A program made the position numbers and the translations under genes. Positions 22,522-34,290 of a DNA stretch of 64,000 bases are shown here, one piece after another. Numbering within the stretch: position 1 is the first letter of the stretch; the number at the start of each line of letters is the position of its first letter. A model generated the notes under the pieces. The model was given only the letters and a program-made list of their open reading frames with translations, made no database searches and was not told where the DNA came from. Source of the stretch: Aptenodytes patagonicus (Eukaryota; Chordata; Aves; Sphenisciformes; Spheniscidae); NCBI RefSeq assembly GCF_965638725.1, contig NC_134949.1:15250951-15314950 (forward strand), given 5' to 3'.

Positions 22522-22916
22522 TTTGAACTGTATGATGTTAATTGCTACGTAATATTATATGCCATACCAATGGTATTACAGTAAGAATCACCCAGATTAA
22601 TGAAGAATGAACTTCGATGAAACTGAGCAAAGCACAGTGATGATGGAACCAGAACTGACTTCAACGTGAAAAAATCCAACTCCACATACCATCTCCATCT
22701 TTCCTGCCCTGAAAGATTAGTATGACAGACGGAGCCCAAAGTCATGGACTAAATGAACTCAATGAACATGTTAGAGGGATGGCCCACAGACTAAGGGAAT
22801 GATACCTGTGTGCATATATATCAAAAGATAGAAAAAGGGGTGGTGATTAATGGGAATGTATTGCAAAGTGTGGGACCTGGGCATGACGTAGGTGGTATAG
22901 AGTAAGAGGTGGATAC
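22522..22916 (+). other. Provirus C 3' noncoding region with polypurine stretch
   Basis: About 400 bp between integrase and the 3' LTR without a frame. It shares several blocks with element B, including GGACTAAATGAACTCAATGAACAT. A purine-rich run (AGATAGAAAAAGGGGTGG) lies near 22828, and a shorter one (AGTAAGAGGTGGA) is almost adjacent to the LTR. Either could have primed plus-strand synthesis. Confidence 0.6.
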
Positions 22917-23288
22917 TGTCCTGGTTTCGGCTGGGATAGAGTTAATTTTCTTCCTAGCTGGTACAGTGCTGTATTTTGGATTTAGTATGAGAATAATGTT
23001 GATAACACACCGATGTTTTAGTTGTTGCTGAGCAGTGCTTACACTAGTCAAGGACTTTTCAGCTTCCCGTGCTCTACCGACTGAGAAGGCTGGAGGTGCA
23101 CAAGAAGCTGGGAGGGGGCACAGCCAGGACAGCTGACCCCAACTGGCCAAAGGGACATTCCATACCATGTGACATCATGCTCAGTACATAAACTGGGGAA
23201 AGCTGGCCGGGGGGGCCGCTGCTCGGGGACTGGCTGGGCATCGGTCGGCGGGTGGTGAGCAATTGCATTGTGCATCACTTGCTTTGTA

Positions 23289-23345
<57 letters not shown>

Positions 23346-23476
23346 ACTGTTTTTATCTCAACCCACAAGTTTTCTCAGTTTTACTCTTCTGATTCTCTCC
23401 CCCATCCCACTGGGGGCAGGGGAGTGAGCGAGCGGCTGTGTGGTGCTCAGTTGCCAGCTGAGGTTAAACCACAACA
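22917..23476 (+). mobile_element. Provirus C 3' LTR
   Basis: TGTCCTGG...CACAACA, 560 bp. It is longer than the 5' LTR mainly because its ATT microsatellite has expanded. An ATTAAA signal follows the microsatellite. Bases 22998-23282 are identical to the 5' LTR. Confidence 0.92.
23288..23345 (+). repeat. (ATT)n microsatellite inside LTR
   Basis: About 19 perfect ATT units end at the LTR poly(A) signal. The partner LTR has only about six, interrupted by ATTTT. It is expected to be length-polymorphic. Confidence 0.95.
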
Positions 23477-23481
23477 GCGTG

Positions 23482-26400
23482 ACAGTGCAAGCATGACTCC
23501 ACATCCATTTGCAACTAAACTTCAGATGTTACCTGATAGTCATCAGGTTCCTGGGTCTGAGAAGTGCCCAGACAAGCGTTGGCCTCTGGGTACAAGCACT
23601 GTGAGCTGGCACTAGAGACATGCCTTAGGGAGCAGTGGAGGTGCCAGCTCACTTAAGATGAGCTGAATTCCTTTACTAAAATGAGATCCTGCCCCGACTT
23701 AAAAGCTGCTAGAGGTCTGCCCATGTTACTTTTAGTTGTATCACTTTCTATTCCTTAAATGTCTTTCATATGTTATTCAATGCAATTCTAGTTCAAAAAG
23801 CCCGAACTGTGATTTATACCCATTTCCCAAAATAGTTCGATAACATTTGGTTGATAGTATTCCTTATAATCCATTTAAAATTATTGTGAATTCACGTCAG
23901 CACAAAATAAATATCTAAACTGGATAATTTGAATGCATTAATTATTTCGACCAATTTCGAGAATTTTGTTATAAAGAATAAAAATAGCTAATACCTTGAG
24001 AACTGGGCTTTTAGATTGTATGTTTTAAAATGAAAGAAAAGATACTCTAGCTGTAGATACTCTTCATTTCAATACAGATACAGTGACTGATGCTGAGGTT
24101 TTGACCCTATACATGATCTGCATTATTATAAAATCTCTCCTCAAAAGTCAGTAATATTCAAGGCAAGTTCATCCTCAGTGAACCTGCAATGGCTCCAGGT
24201 GGATGAGTGGCTCATTTACCGGTATTTTAAAATTATCTTTCAGTAATGCAATGAATTACTTAATGTGTTTATTCTCACAGAGGCATTTACATATTATGAA
24301 CACTATCAACCAGCAACTGCATTAAATATTTTCCAAAATATACAAGTGCCCCAAACTTTCATTATAAAATGAAAAGTCGTCAAAGTTAACATCATCCACA
24401 TTGATCCCCATTCCCCTCAGCTACCTTTGGAAGGCTCCTCCAAATAAGAAATGGTAGTGGTTTAATATTTTACTAATTTAATTAAACCCATGCTAAGCCC
24501 TAATGCGGTCACTCGCTCCAGTTTATGTGTGGCATATTTCAGTTTATTTTATACTGGCTCCTATCCAATTTAAGCTCAATGAGCCATTGTTACTCACATT
24601 TAAGAGTACCCACACAAGGGTTAGCACTGGTTTAATTAAAGACATCTAATTAAGCCAGAATTTTTACTGCCCATTAGCATTCTCTTACATCTGCATTTTG
24701 AGTAAGTTTTTGACACTAGGAGCCTAAAGTTAAAGTCCCAGTGCATTGTCTGGGGGGAGCTGCTCAGTGCTTAGCATTTGCAATTCATGGCCTGAGCCAC
24801 TCATTATTCCCTTGCAGGCCATGAGAACTGCAATTGTCCCATCACTTTGGAAAAAGTGGTCATTATTTAGAAGTGTAAATGAAGATGCCAGAGAGGCTAA
24901 CCTCAAGTCCTGTCTGAAAGAAAGACTGGCGTCTTTAATCTCGGGACCGTAGCAATGGATTGGACGTATCGTAACAGAGAAATACTACATTTATCCTCAA
25001 CATTACATATTACATGCACCAGAACTATTTTTCCTTCCATATTCCTCATACTCTCCATTCCTTTTCTAGCTTCTTCCTGATCCAAATTCTTCCTGATCGT
25101 CCCTCCCTGACTTAAAGCTGAATCACTGAAATTCCTGTTCATTTGCTTCCTGCCAAAATGAGCCGGTATTTCCAAAAGCACCGCTTCCTCCCAGTGACTA
25201 ATATGTTACAATACAGGTTTGCTTTGCTTGCTGCGTGTTCTGTTTTGTCCCACAATGGTTATAGAATTAAACAATTTAGTTACAAAGTGAATATGATAAT
25301 ATGCAGATCTTGATATGTACATGCCATGTACAATAGCAGAGGAAAAATAAATCAGGAAAGAAACAATAGAGAAAACTGAAAAACTGAGACTGCAGGACTG
25401 ATGTAAAAATTATCGATAATGAAGAGTTGAACCATTGCTGAAAATGGTTGCCAGATACAATCTGTATTTGCATGAAATTTGGAGGGAAAAAAATAAATCT
25501 ATAGTCTGTCTCACCAAAGCAGAGACTACAGAATGGCTTTCCCCAGTGGCAGGCATTTCCTAGCAGACAGCTCTTGTGCCAGGAGAGGTTAAAACAGGTG
25601 AAGATGGAGAGTTGGCCAATTATAGAAAAGCAGAAGGATTAGAAAGGGATTAGAAAATGAGCAGAGAAAGACAAGTAGATTGCAAGGAAATGGCTCACCT
25701 GATGGCAAACTAAATCAGACACATTTTAAATCGCTGAAGTGTCTGATGTAAGCTAGCTCTCAGGGTGGATACAGGCATTTCATCCTGATTTTAGAAAAAT
25801 TTTATAAGTAGTTTAGATGGGAGTCCTCTGGGAGTCCTGATTAAAGTGAAATTAATTCTTTCACAGGTGTAGATATGTTTTCAGTCCAAACTGATCATTT
25901 CCTTCGGCCAGTCTCTTCTTTAAATTAACCGCCATCGGTTATGTGATCCCCAGAGCAGAAGCAGAGAGATCTGTAGCAAAAACAAATTGGTCATTGTTAA
26001 ATCAGTTCAGCTCCTATGCAGCCTTCTCCTGTCCCTCCTCATGGACTATCTTCCAGTACATTAGCTTTCCTAGAAGTCACTCACCACTCCATATTTGTGG
26101 TCAAATCCCTAGTTACTTCCACTTTGAACAGCATCTCCAAGTGCTGATCCAGAGATGCACCTTTTAGTTATGGCCGGTAAAAAAGGCATTATTTTCAGCA
26201 GTATGTCATGTGCTGATATTAAAGATGAATGAACCTAGAAAAACTAGGTAAAAGAGTTTTCACTGGGAAACCATTTGGATATACAGCTCCTAGTACAGAC
26301 TAGAGCTACTGGTTATCTGGCACATCCATGTTTGACTTCTAACTCTTCCATTATCACTCTTCAAGCCAGTTGTCTCAAATGAAGGCTAATATAGTGTAGG

Positions 26401-26712
26401 ATTCCTTAAGTATAATTCGTTGGCACTAACGCATTTTGTAGAGCTGACTAATCATGCACTGGTAGAAAAACATGAGCCATGGTCTCCCAAAAGTGTTGTA
26501 AGCCCAGAGCTGTCGCCTACTTTGGATTTATCACCAAAATAACTATTCTGAAAATTCTGATGTCTATGGCAAGATAAAGTATTTTTGAAATTTTGAAAAT
26601 ATCTTCAGGACAAAAAACCTCTTTCCTGCCCAAGCTCAGCTGACATGAAAATATAGCTCACCATGTCTAACAGTTTCTGCATTTGAAATGCAGAGCTCTG
26701 TAAGACGACAGG
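23482..26712. other. Intergenic, AT-rich, no recognised gene
   Basis: No frame or repeat could be assigned. The part from about 24470 to 24700 is rich in TTTAATTAAA-type homeodomain motifs and looks less decayed than its surroundings. It may be conserved noncoding DNA, but no alignment was possible. Confidence 0.5.
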
Positions 26713-26717
26713 AACGG

Positions 26718-27222
26718 TGTCAGGGGGCAGCACGGGCAGGCTGCTCCACCAGGGAAGGCATGGAGGCCGGGAGCTGAGGGTGACAGCTACGCAGGCAGGA
26801 GCACTGCCTCGCCGACAAGGTGTCGGGAAGTTGAGTCGGCGAGTCCGGATCAGGAGCAGGTCTGGAGGCAGTGACCAGAGTCAGCCTCAGGCCACCAATC
26901 AGCCGGGAGGTCTGTCATGATGAAGCAGGTCTGAGGCCAAGCCAGGGACTCAAGTCAAGGCAGGGAGTCAAGGTCCATGTCAGAACGAGAAGGCCTGAGA
27001 GGAGGTGCAGACACAGCTGCACCTGTGTGCAGCTACACAGCTGCGAGGTAGCGCAAGCAGTGCCAGGCAAAAGAGCATTAATTTAAAAGCAGCTCCCAAG
27101 GGAAGGAGGGGCGGGCCCCCTCTCTTCATTTCCTTCACAACTGCTCTTACCAGTGAAGAGGCTGAGCTTGACTCAGCCAGCCAGACTCCCTGGACCTGGG
27201 GGAGGCACTGAGGGCTCTGACA
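26718..27222. repeat. GC-rich repeat-like patch, possible solo LTR
   Basis: A ~500-bp island of higher GC in AT-rich DNA. It begins TGTCAGGGGG and ends GGCTCTGACA, so the termini are inverted (TGTCAG/CTGACA) like LTR ends. Internally it has loosely repeated GTCAGG/GGAGTCAAG-type blocks. No clear target duplication (AACGG versus ATGGC) is visible, and I do not recognise the family. Confidence 0.3.
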
Positions 27223-29279
27223 ATGGCGTATTGGGATAGACTGAAGGTCCAGCTGTGATAGTGGCCAGCTGTAGGAAAGAACTGGCTTCACTCTCTTTGT
27301 TTTGCTCTGTAGGCCAGGCACTCTCTCCTAGCTGTCTTTCTCTGCATTTTCTTCTCCCCTAACACCCAAGTAAAGAGAGGTAGAAACAAGCAGAAGAACC
27401 AGCACCACTATGGCTGCAGCCCTCAGTGCCCCCACCACCAGCATCAACAGTGTGAGAATTGCCACCACCATCTTCTGAAGTTTCATCTTCCATTATGTTT
27501 GGGAAGAGCCAAGGACTCTGCGACTACTGCTGCACCGAACACCTTAGTACAGCAAAATCCACAAATCATCACCTGAAGAAATAGCTCCCACCATTCCCAA
27601 ATTTTCCTCTGTGCCCCCAAGGGCTGTTGGGATCAGCCTTATTTTGTTATGCATTATCACTACCCTTCTCAGCTACTGCTTCTCCTGTCCCTCTACCTAT
27701 TGCCTCCTTTTTTAGCACAAACGAAACCCATTTACCTTTCATTTCCTCTCTATAATGTTTCTTTTGCACGCAGTTCCTTCTGCTCTCAATCTGTTTTCAT
27801 TTTCTTCTTTGTCCCTTTTTTTCATTTTTCTTTCACCTGCCACCAAACCATGTCATTTCTTTCCACCTGTCTATAGGCAAAGGGTGAGTTGCATTGTATC
27901 ATAGTGCACCTCTTGGTTCCTGCCACTTGACATGGTTAGGTGGTGCTATTGGTGGAGGTTGAGCCAGCAGTGGTAACAGAAGTGCTGCAAATTCAACTGC
28001 AAGGTGGAAATTGTGGAGTGCTGTGGTGGTGCCCCTCTTTTCTTTCCCTGTGCAAGGGTTGTGAGGATGCAAGAAAAAAGCTCCAGTCTACTCGTACATG
28101 CCTCCATTTCCCGCTGTTTGTTTGTGCTGGATGCCGAGGCAGAGAAGATCCTCTAATCACAGGTGGTGGCAAGTGGTGGCCAGCAGCTGGGCTAGCATCT
28201 GCATTAGGTGGAGTGCTGCTGCTCTGGAGCAACTGAGAGGCCAGAGAGTTCTCCTCCATGACTATGCTCAAGCTTCCCCTAACCCACGTGAATTTTTAGC
28301 ATTCCTGATATCACCTGCCCAGGAGCAACGTCTCCTGTGCAATGAACACAGTCTGGAAACCAGCAGCTGGAGTTTAGGTTACTCTGGAAAGAATTGCAAG
28401 GAGAATATAAAGTGTTTTAAGGAGACCTACAGAAAGGCTAAGGGCAATAGTCCAGAAGAACCTAATTTTATGAAGAAACAGACCGTGTTACTAGTACCAC
28501 AAACTCAGGGCCTAACTATATCCAGTGCACAGCACAGGGCCAAAGGCATTATAAAGAGAAGGAGATCAAGAGTGAAACTGGATGTGTTGCAGTGGGTTAA
28601 CCAGAAATGTTAACCAGAAACATTCTCCCTAGCTTCACAAACATTGTACAAAAGATGTGATGCCTCTAAATGGCTGTTGCCTTCCTTGGACTGCAATGGC
28701 AACCACTTGGAAAGCACCACAGCAGTAGTTTCAGGTAGCAGCAGTACACACTACTATCATCCCTTTGCTAAGTATTTGCATAGCGTGCAAGTAAAGTTCC
28801 TGAAAAAAGATTAATCATAGCCAGCCAGTGAGGGGCAAATCCTTTCTGTGCTTGTGTTTGAACTCATTGTCTTTGGTGTAGTACTGGACCGCGTGTTGAG
28901 GGTACCTCTTCTCTAGCATCTATTGTCACAACTCTTCCTAAATCTTTGGATAGCATGAGACGTAGCAAGCTGCGGATCAAACATCCTCCTCTCTCCAAGG
29001 GGCAAATGAGTCCAGGTGATACATTATTTAAGTGAAAAGGCATTATTAGTAAAGGACAGGAGACCAAAATAGAAAATATCAGTATGCAACTATAAATCCA
29101 TGGTGCACCCCTTTGAATACAATGTACAGGTCTTGTCAATAGCTTTGGTACAGCAGACCTAGAAAAGTTACAAGGATGAAATTTAACATGGTAAATAGGC
29201 AATGGGATGGTTTCTGTACAAGGAATGAGTGCTTGGACTTTTAGCCTGTGAAAAATAGGTTTATTAGAAAGAGAGAAAA
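27223..29279. other. Intergenic, no recognised gene
   Basis: No supportable gene. A frame of about 170 codons around 28.1-28.6 kb lacks recognisable motifs and a convincing composition, and I do not call it. Confidence 0.5.
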
Positions 29280-29640
29280 TCACGAGTGCATGGGAAAGAC
29301 AAATGGGGAATGGTTATGTGCTGTCTCTCATAATAAGAGACCTAGAAGGCATAAAATCAAATTCTCAGGTGGCAAACAAAAGAGATACTTTTCTAGCAGT
29401 GCATAATTAAGCTGTGGAACTAATTGCAAGATGCCACGGGTTCCAAAAGCTTACATGATTCAAAGAACAATTAGACAAATTCATGGCTGAAAATAATCTA
29501 CCAAGTACTATTAAATGAAATCATACCACAGGATCAGGCCTTGGTCTGGATGTGCTAGTGAGAAGCCTGGTTCACTCCCTAGGATTAAGCCCAGAGGATA
29601 GCCTGGAGATGCTGATCCTCCCCCAGGCACAGAAGTGGCA
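29280..29640 (+). mobile_element. Ancient CR1/L3-type LINE remnant
   Basis: A heavily decayed match to the 3' part of an old CR1 family. The run of blocks AATCAAATTCTCAGGTGGCAA, ACTTTTCTAGCAGTGCATAATTAA, GTGGAACTAATTGC and GACAAATTCATGGCTG follows the order of the RT tail and 3' UTR of ancient CR1/L3 elements. There is no reading frame left. Confidence 0.6.
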
Positions 29641-32600
29641 GTTGCTGTACTGATGATGATGAAAATAATAATTAACATTACAGAGCTAGATAAAATTATA
29701 GTTCTGAAGGATACTGCAACAGGGTGGACCTAATTTGAGGGTGGGAAGCATGGCAGAGACAGGGCATGTGAAAACTAAACGCTATAAGGAAACTGGTGAT
29801 TTTTGTTTACAAACTTTGCACTTATTAATTTAAGAAGGAATAAATATTGGTAAAAGGCATCTGTCATGATTGCTGTAACCCATAAGTAGGCCTCAAAGAC
29901 TATAATTAGAGGGGGGTAAAAAGAATAAAAGGGGATTCTTACCATAACCAGTTTTAACTGGGAATATGTTGATACAAGGTGGTACGTGCTGAACAAAGTA
30001 GTTTAACAAGAGGAAATAGAAACCTAGAAGGCTGATAAAAATACGCAACTTGTCTTGTCCCAATGCAGCAAGTGAAGGATGTAATCACATACTTATTTTA
30101 GGCATCTAAGTTAGATGCTGAAATGCCCACGGAAAATGCATAACTATTCAATTAAAGAAACAAATGTGGCCTTCTGGTTTCAGATACTCTGAATTTGTGT
30201 TTAAAGTAGGCTAAGGTAAGTAGCGTGTGTGCCCCAGGATGGCATTCTTGTATTTTTCCAGGCACTGATGTACAGTGTACTCTTCCATTTTCTAAGCATT
30301 AGCTGTACTGAGGTGACACAAGGGAACTCTTCTGGATCCACTACAAGCAGGAAAAATACTAAAGGCCAGTAATGAGACAGTCATCACACTTCACCCAAGA
30401 TAAATGGACATCAGGATCAGCACAAAGCAAAGGGAGAACAAGAGAGAGACCACCCTGAAGAGATACCTGTCACTTCCCTAAAGATTTTTTGACAGAGTGG
30501 GGGCCAACAAGGGGCAGGTGCTGTACAGATACTCGCTCTGGTTACCTGTGGGAAACACTGGAAAATCCTGGAATCGGGCATCCTGTGCACCAGGACAGGC
30601 AGATGTGTCCTGGGCCATCCACCGGTGCACAGTAAACCTCCCTACACTGAGTGTTGCTCTGAAACTAAGGCCACCCTTAGGATACTGTGCTTCAGTTAAT
30701 GCCAAACAGCTGCAATCCAGTTTTGAGATCAGCGTACACATTTGTATCTAGCTGTTTGCAGCTGGCTAGCTGTCTGCCTGCAAAGATTCCAATAATATCA
30801 AGGTTATTTTATTAATACTGAATTTCTTAACAAATGGATTTGGTTATGTGACACACGGCTGTATGAGCACTTGCAAAAAATGCAAGGCATTGAATCCAAA
30901 CCATAAAATAGCAACCTATCTTAAAGTATCGTAAAACAAACATCAGACAAACAGTAACAAGACAACTGACTGAAAAGGAATGGGAATATGCCATCTTCAT
31001 TGCACAACGCTATATTCTTCCACTGCAGTCTAAAACGTCCTCATCTGAACTCTTACCATTCGTCACCGCAAGGCTGTAAGCACAAGACATTCCCTGTTTG
31101 TGTTACCATCCCTGCCCAGCCCGTGTGAGTCATTTACCTCCTAGCTGCCTGTTGTACATCACTGATGCCTTAACTTCACCTCTGTGCATAAATTTCTTCC
31201 TTCTCCTCATAGGTCCTTTGGAGGTCACTGCATGCGGCAGCAGTACAGATGACATTGGCTTCACTAGTGTTGTAGGCAGAACCACCCAGCCTTTGGCCCA
31301 GCCGTATGCTCTCCCTTCACTGCAGAGCGGCTGAGCACAGTAAGACCTGTTCCCCCACGCAGGGCAGCTCATCTGCCTGTGCTGCCCCTGTGTCTGGCAG
31401 GAAGGGACTGAAGGCAGAAGCATGCCCATGTGGAAAGTCCTTGGCTGAACATGTCAGCAAGCTACACCCACTCCAACCAAACCAAGCCAAATGGCAGATA
31501 TTTTCTCTTTCTAGAGGGAAGCAACCAGCTTCTCTGCTTTCCTCTCTCTCTTTCTTTTCTCTGGGAGAAAACAAACTTTACAATGGGCTTTTCTTAGCTT
31601 AAGCCCACCAAGTGAGTGCCCAAGAGCCACATCTCCCAGGAGTCCCTTGCACTGAGGCTCCCAGTGAGTTCCATCTCTCCCTGTTGGAAATAAGTTGTTG
31701 TGCCCTCACTAGAGCTGGCATTTCGGGTTTCTTCCTAACCAGTGAAGGGTCAAGACCACCTGCAACTTAGCAAATACGGTCCCGCCCCCATGGCCAGTGA
31801 CTGAGGAGGGGGAGGGCAGTGCCACCACCAGCTCCAAAGTGTCGGTTCATGCTTCTACCCACCCATACAGATTTTCTGGAAAACTTTTTAATCCAAGGAG
31901 GCTTTTTTGAGTTTTTGGTATTATACTAAATGTATTTAAAACTTATTAATAGAGGTCTAACTTTTTAAATTTGCCATCTTTCAACTTAAAGCTAGAGGTT
32001 TCTTAAAGCATTCAATTTGCTCCAGAAAATCTGAGTGTTGAAGCTAATTAATACTGCTGACTGCATACCCTTCAACTTCATATTGTTCTCCAGAAACTGT
32101 GACTTCTCCTTTTTTAAATATAATTTCCCATAAGTCAGAATGCAGTTCTACTGGTATGCTTTTCTTTCTCATTTTTTGAATTCAGTATAACTTGATCCCC
32201 ATCTCATGTTACTGGAAAAGTATTTATGTTTCATAACCATTTGGCTCCTTTTACTGAACTTGATAATATTTACTGTATCCCTTTTGCTAATATCTTGACT
32301 AGGATCTTTACATCTGAATTTAATAATAACTTTGTCCTGTACTCTGCTTTCCTGTGTCAGGGATTATTATCTTATGAGCTTGAACAGAAGCCGGCTCATT
32401 GGCTCCCCAACAGATCCGCTGGTGCTGTGAGGGTGCAGAGTTTTACCATCCTCCATGGTGATATTCTGGCAGATAATACTCTGTCATAGATACTCCATTG
32501 TGTCTAATAACTGGAGTGACAGTAGCTTTCATTTAAGAGTTTTCAAAGATTTTTACCTGAGAAGCCGTGGAGAGAAGGTGGCTGCACAAAAGCAGAGGGT

Positions 32601-33900
32601 TTGAGGAAAAAGGCTAGGCTGGGGACGAGGGAGGATTTTAACACCTTTGAGTTGATGTCCAGCACCACACATGGCAGGCTCAGTATTTCTGATATCACTC
32701 ATGCAGCCCTTCATGCTTGGGGTGGTTATCTGATTCAGATAGCAGGAAAAATAAAGTATGGAAGTTCCTCAAATCTATCCAATGTACAGCTGAGAGAAGG
32801 GAGAGCGCAGGGCTGATTGAAAGGTTCGACAAAAGCACAGGCAGTGCTTGTGCTCCTGGGTACACGTATAAAGTAGGGAAACATTTTGCAGAAAATGGAG
32901 TCAGGAAGATGAAAAAAAATGCAAATTAAAATGGAGTCAGGAAGATTCAGCATCAGCCGCAGCATCAACAGCCACCCTGTGAAGCAACGCATGTTCCTCA
33001 GTGCTGATTTCAGACCAACCTCGTATGTGAGAGACCTGTACGATTGCAGCCTTAAGATGTCAGCAGTCTCACTGGTCTGTGCTGTGCCCCTGGATAAGTG
33101 AGTTTTGCCAGTCACCCCCAGCTGTAACCCCTGGCAGAGGCAAGCTGGAAAGTTGTTGGAGACCCCAGGTCCACACCTGAGCTCCTTAACTCGAGCCGTC
33201 TGCTCAACTCTGGCGAAGCCTTGGCTCAAAATGCGGTGGGCTGCTGATGGGCAGCTCTGGCACAGGAACCTCTGACAGACGGAGCTCTCGCACGGAGCCT
33301 GTCCTCAGCAAGAGAAGTCACTCTCTTTGCTGTTCTGCTCCTCTCTGTCAAGTCATGTCCAGAACTGGATTTAGGTACTTACATGACACAGTTTAAGCGG
33401 TGACTTGGTGTGATGTGAAAGCTCTGCCAGCGCTCATTTTGGATGATACATGTAGTTGTAGCACATATATGCTAAAATCATGTTGCCAATTGTCAACCAT
33501 AAACACACAAATATTTTGCATTTCCATACCCTAAAGATCTTAAATTACTTCAGGCACTAAAGAATGAAAACATACGAGAGCCTTGTGGGTAATTCTGGCG
33601 AGCAACATTGTTCTCCACATCCCATGGATGAACGAGAGACAGGTGGAGACAGAAAGCCAAAGACCTTCCTTGCAATCACACTGGAAGTGTAAAGAACACC
33701 CAGATCCATCAGCTCCAAAGTCTCCTCATAACAATTCTTTGTCTTCCTGTTTTATTTCTAAGGGACATGAAAAATAAGAAGGAAGAGGACACGCTCTCTA
33801 AAACTCCTGGATAGACGGTATAGCTTTCCCCTGAGCCTGTTTTCCTCACCCCCATCACCACAGCAGCTCAGGCTCCTTGAGGCGGGGACCTTCCTTGTCG
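29641..33900. other. Intergenic, no recognised gene
   Basis: No exon, repeat or RNA gene that I can support. Frames up to about 165 codons occur on both strands but overlap each other and carry no motif. Confidence 0.5.
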
Positions 33901-33929
33901 CAGCAGGGATGCGCTGTCACCCCCCTCCT

Positions 33930-34290
33930 GGTGGCACCCAGGCAGCGAGGCCCTGCCCCACACCGCACAGGTCCCTGTAGCGGGACGAGGATAAAACCCC
34001 GTGTGCCCCGGCCCCGGGCCGGGGAGACAGGGAGCCCGCGGGGCGGCGGGGACGCGCCGCCCGCTCCCCGCCACGGCGCCGCGCGGAGCCGCAGCCGGAA
34101 GCGGAGCCGCGGTGATGCTCCTGCCGGCCCAGCAGGTGTCACCACAGCACCAGGGTCGCCTCTGTCCCGGCGGCGTGACGCAGTGCCGGCGCGGGCCGGG
34201 CGGGTGGTGGCGTCACACCCGCGGCCGGTGACGTAGGCGGGCGGCGGCAGCCATAGCGAGCGGGCAAATGCAAAGGGCGGCTCTGGAGAG
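33930..34290. promoter_or_regulatory. Orphan CpG island, candidate promoter
   Basis: Dense CpG and GC content stand out from AT-rich flanks, about 21 kb from the CCDC71L start and 8.7 kb before PIK3CG exon 1. It contains CRE-like sites (TGACGTAG at 34229-34236, CGTCAC near 34211) and an octamer-like ATGCAAAG at 34268-34275. No coding frame with recognisable motifs starts here. It could serve an unannotated noncoding transcript or act as a distal element. Confidence 0.55.

Larger units (their letters stand above)
16648..23481 (+). mobile_element. ERVL-like provirus C, nearly complete
   Basis: The order is LTR (545 bp), PBS, gag, protease, reverse transcriptase, RNase H, integrase, ~400 bp noncoding and LTR (560 bp). 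It is flanked by 5-bp target duplications, GCATG on the left and GCGTG on the right (one mismatch). A 5-bp duplication, a YIDD reverse transcriptase and no env fit class III (ERVL-like) elements. No dUTPase domain is visible after integrase, although mammalian ERVL has one. Stops and frameshifts in gag, pro, RT and integrase show it is defective. Its overall identity as a class III avian ERV is well supported, but the exact family name is not. Confidence 0.9.

Noticed and set aside
22522..22916. Env gene in provirus C
   Set aside because: There is no frame longer than a few dozen codons between integrase and the 3' LTR, and nothing resembling an envelope protein.
28098..28613. A 171-codon plus-strand frame
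   Set aside because: No conserved motif, no splice or promoter context, and overlapping frames of similar quality on the other strand.
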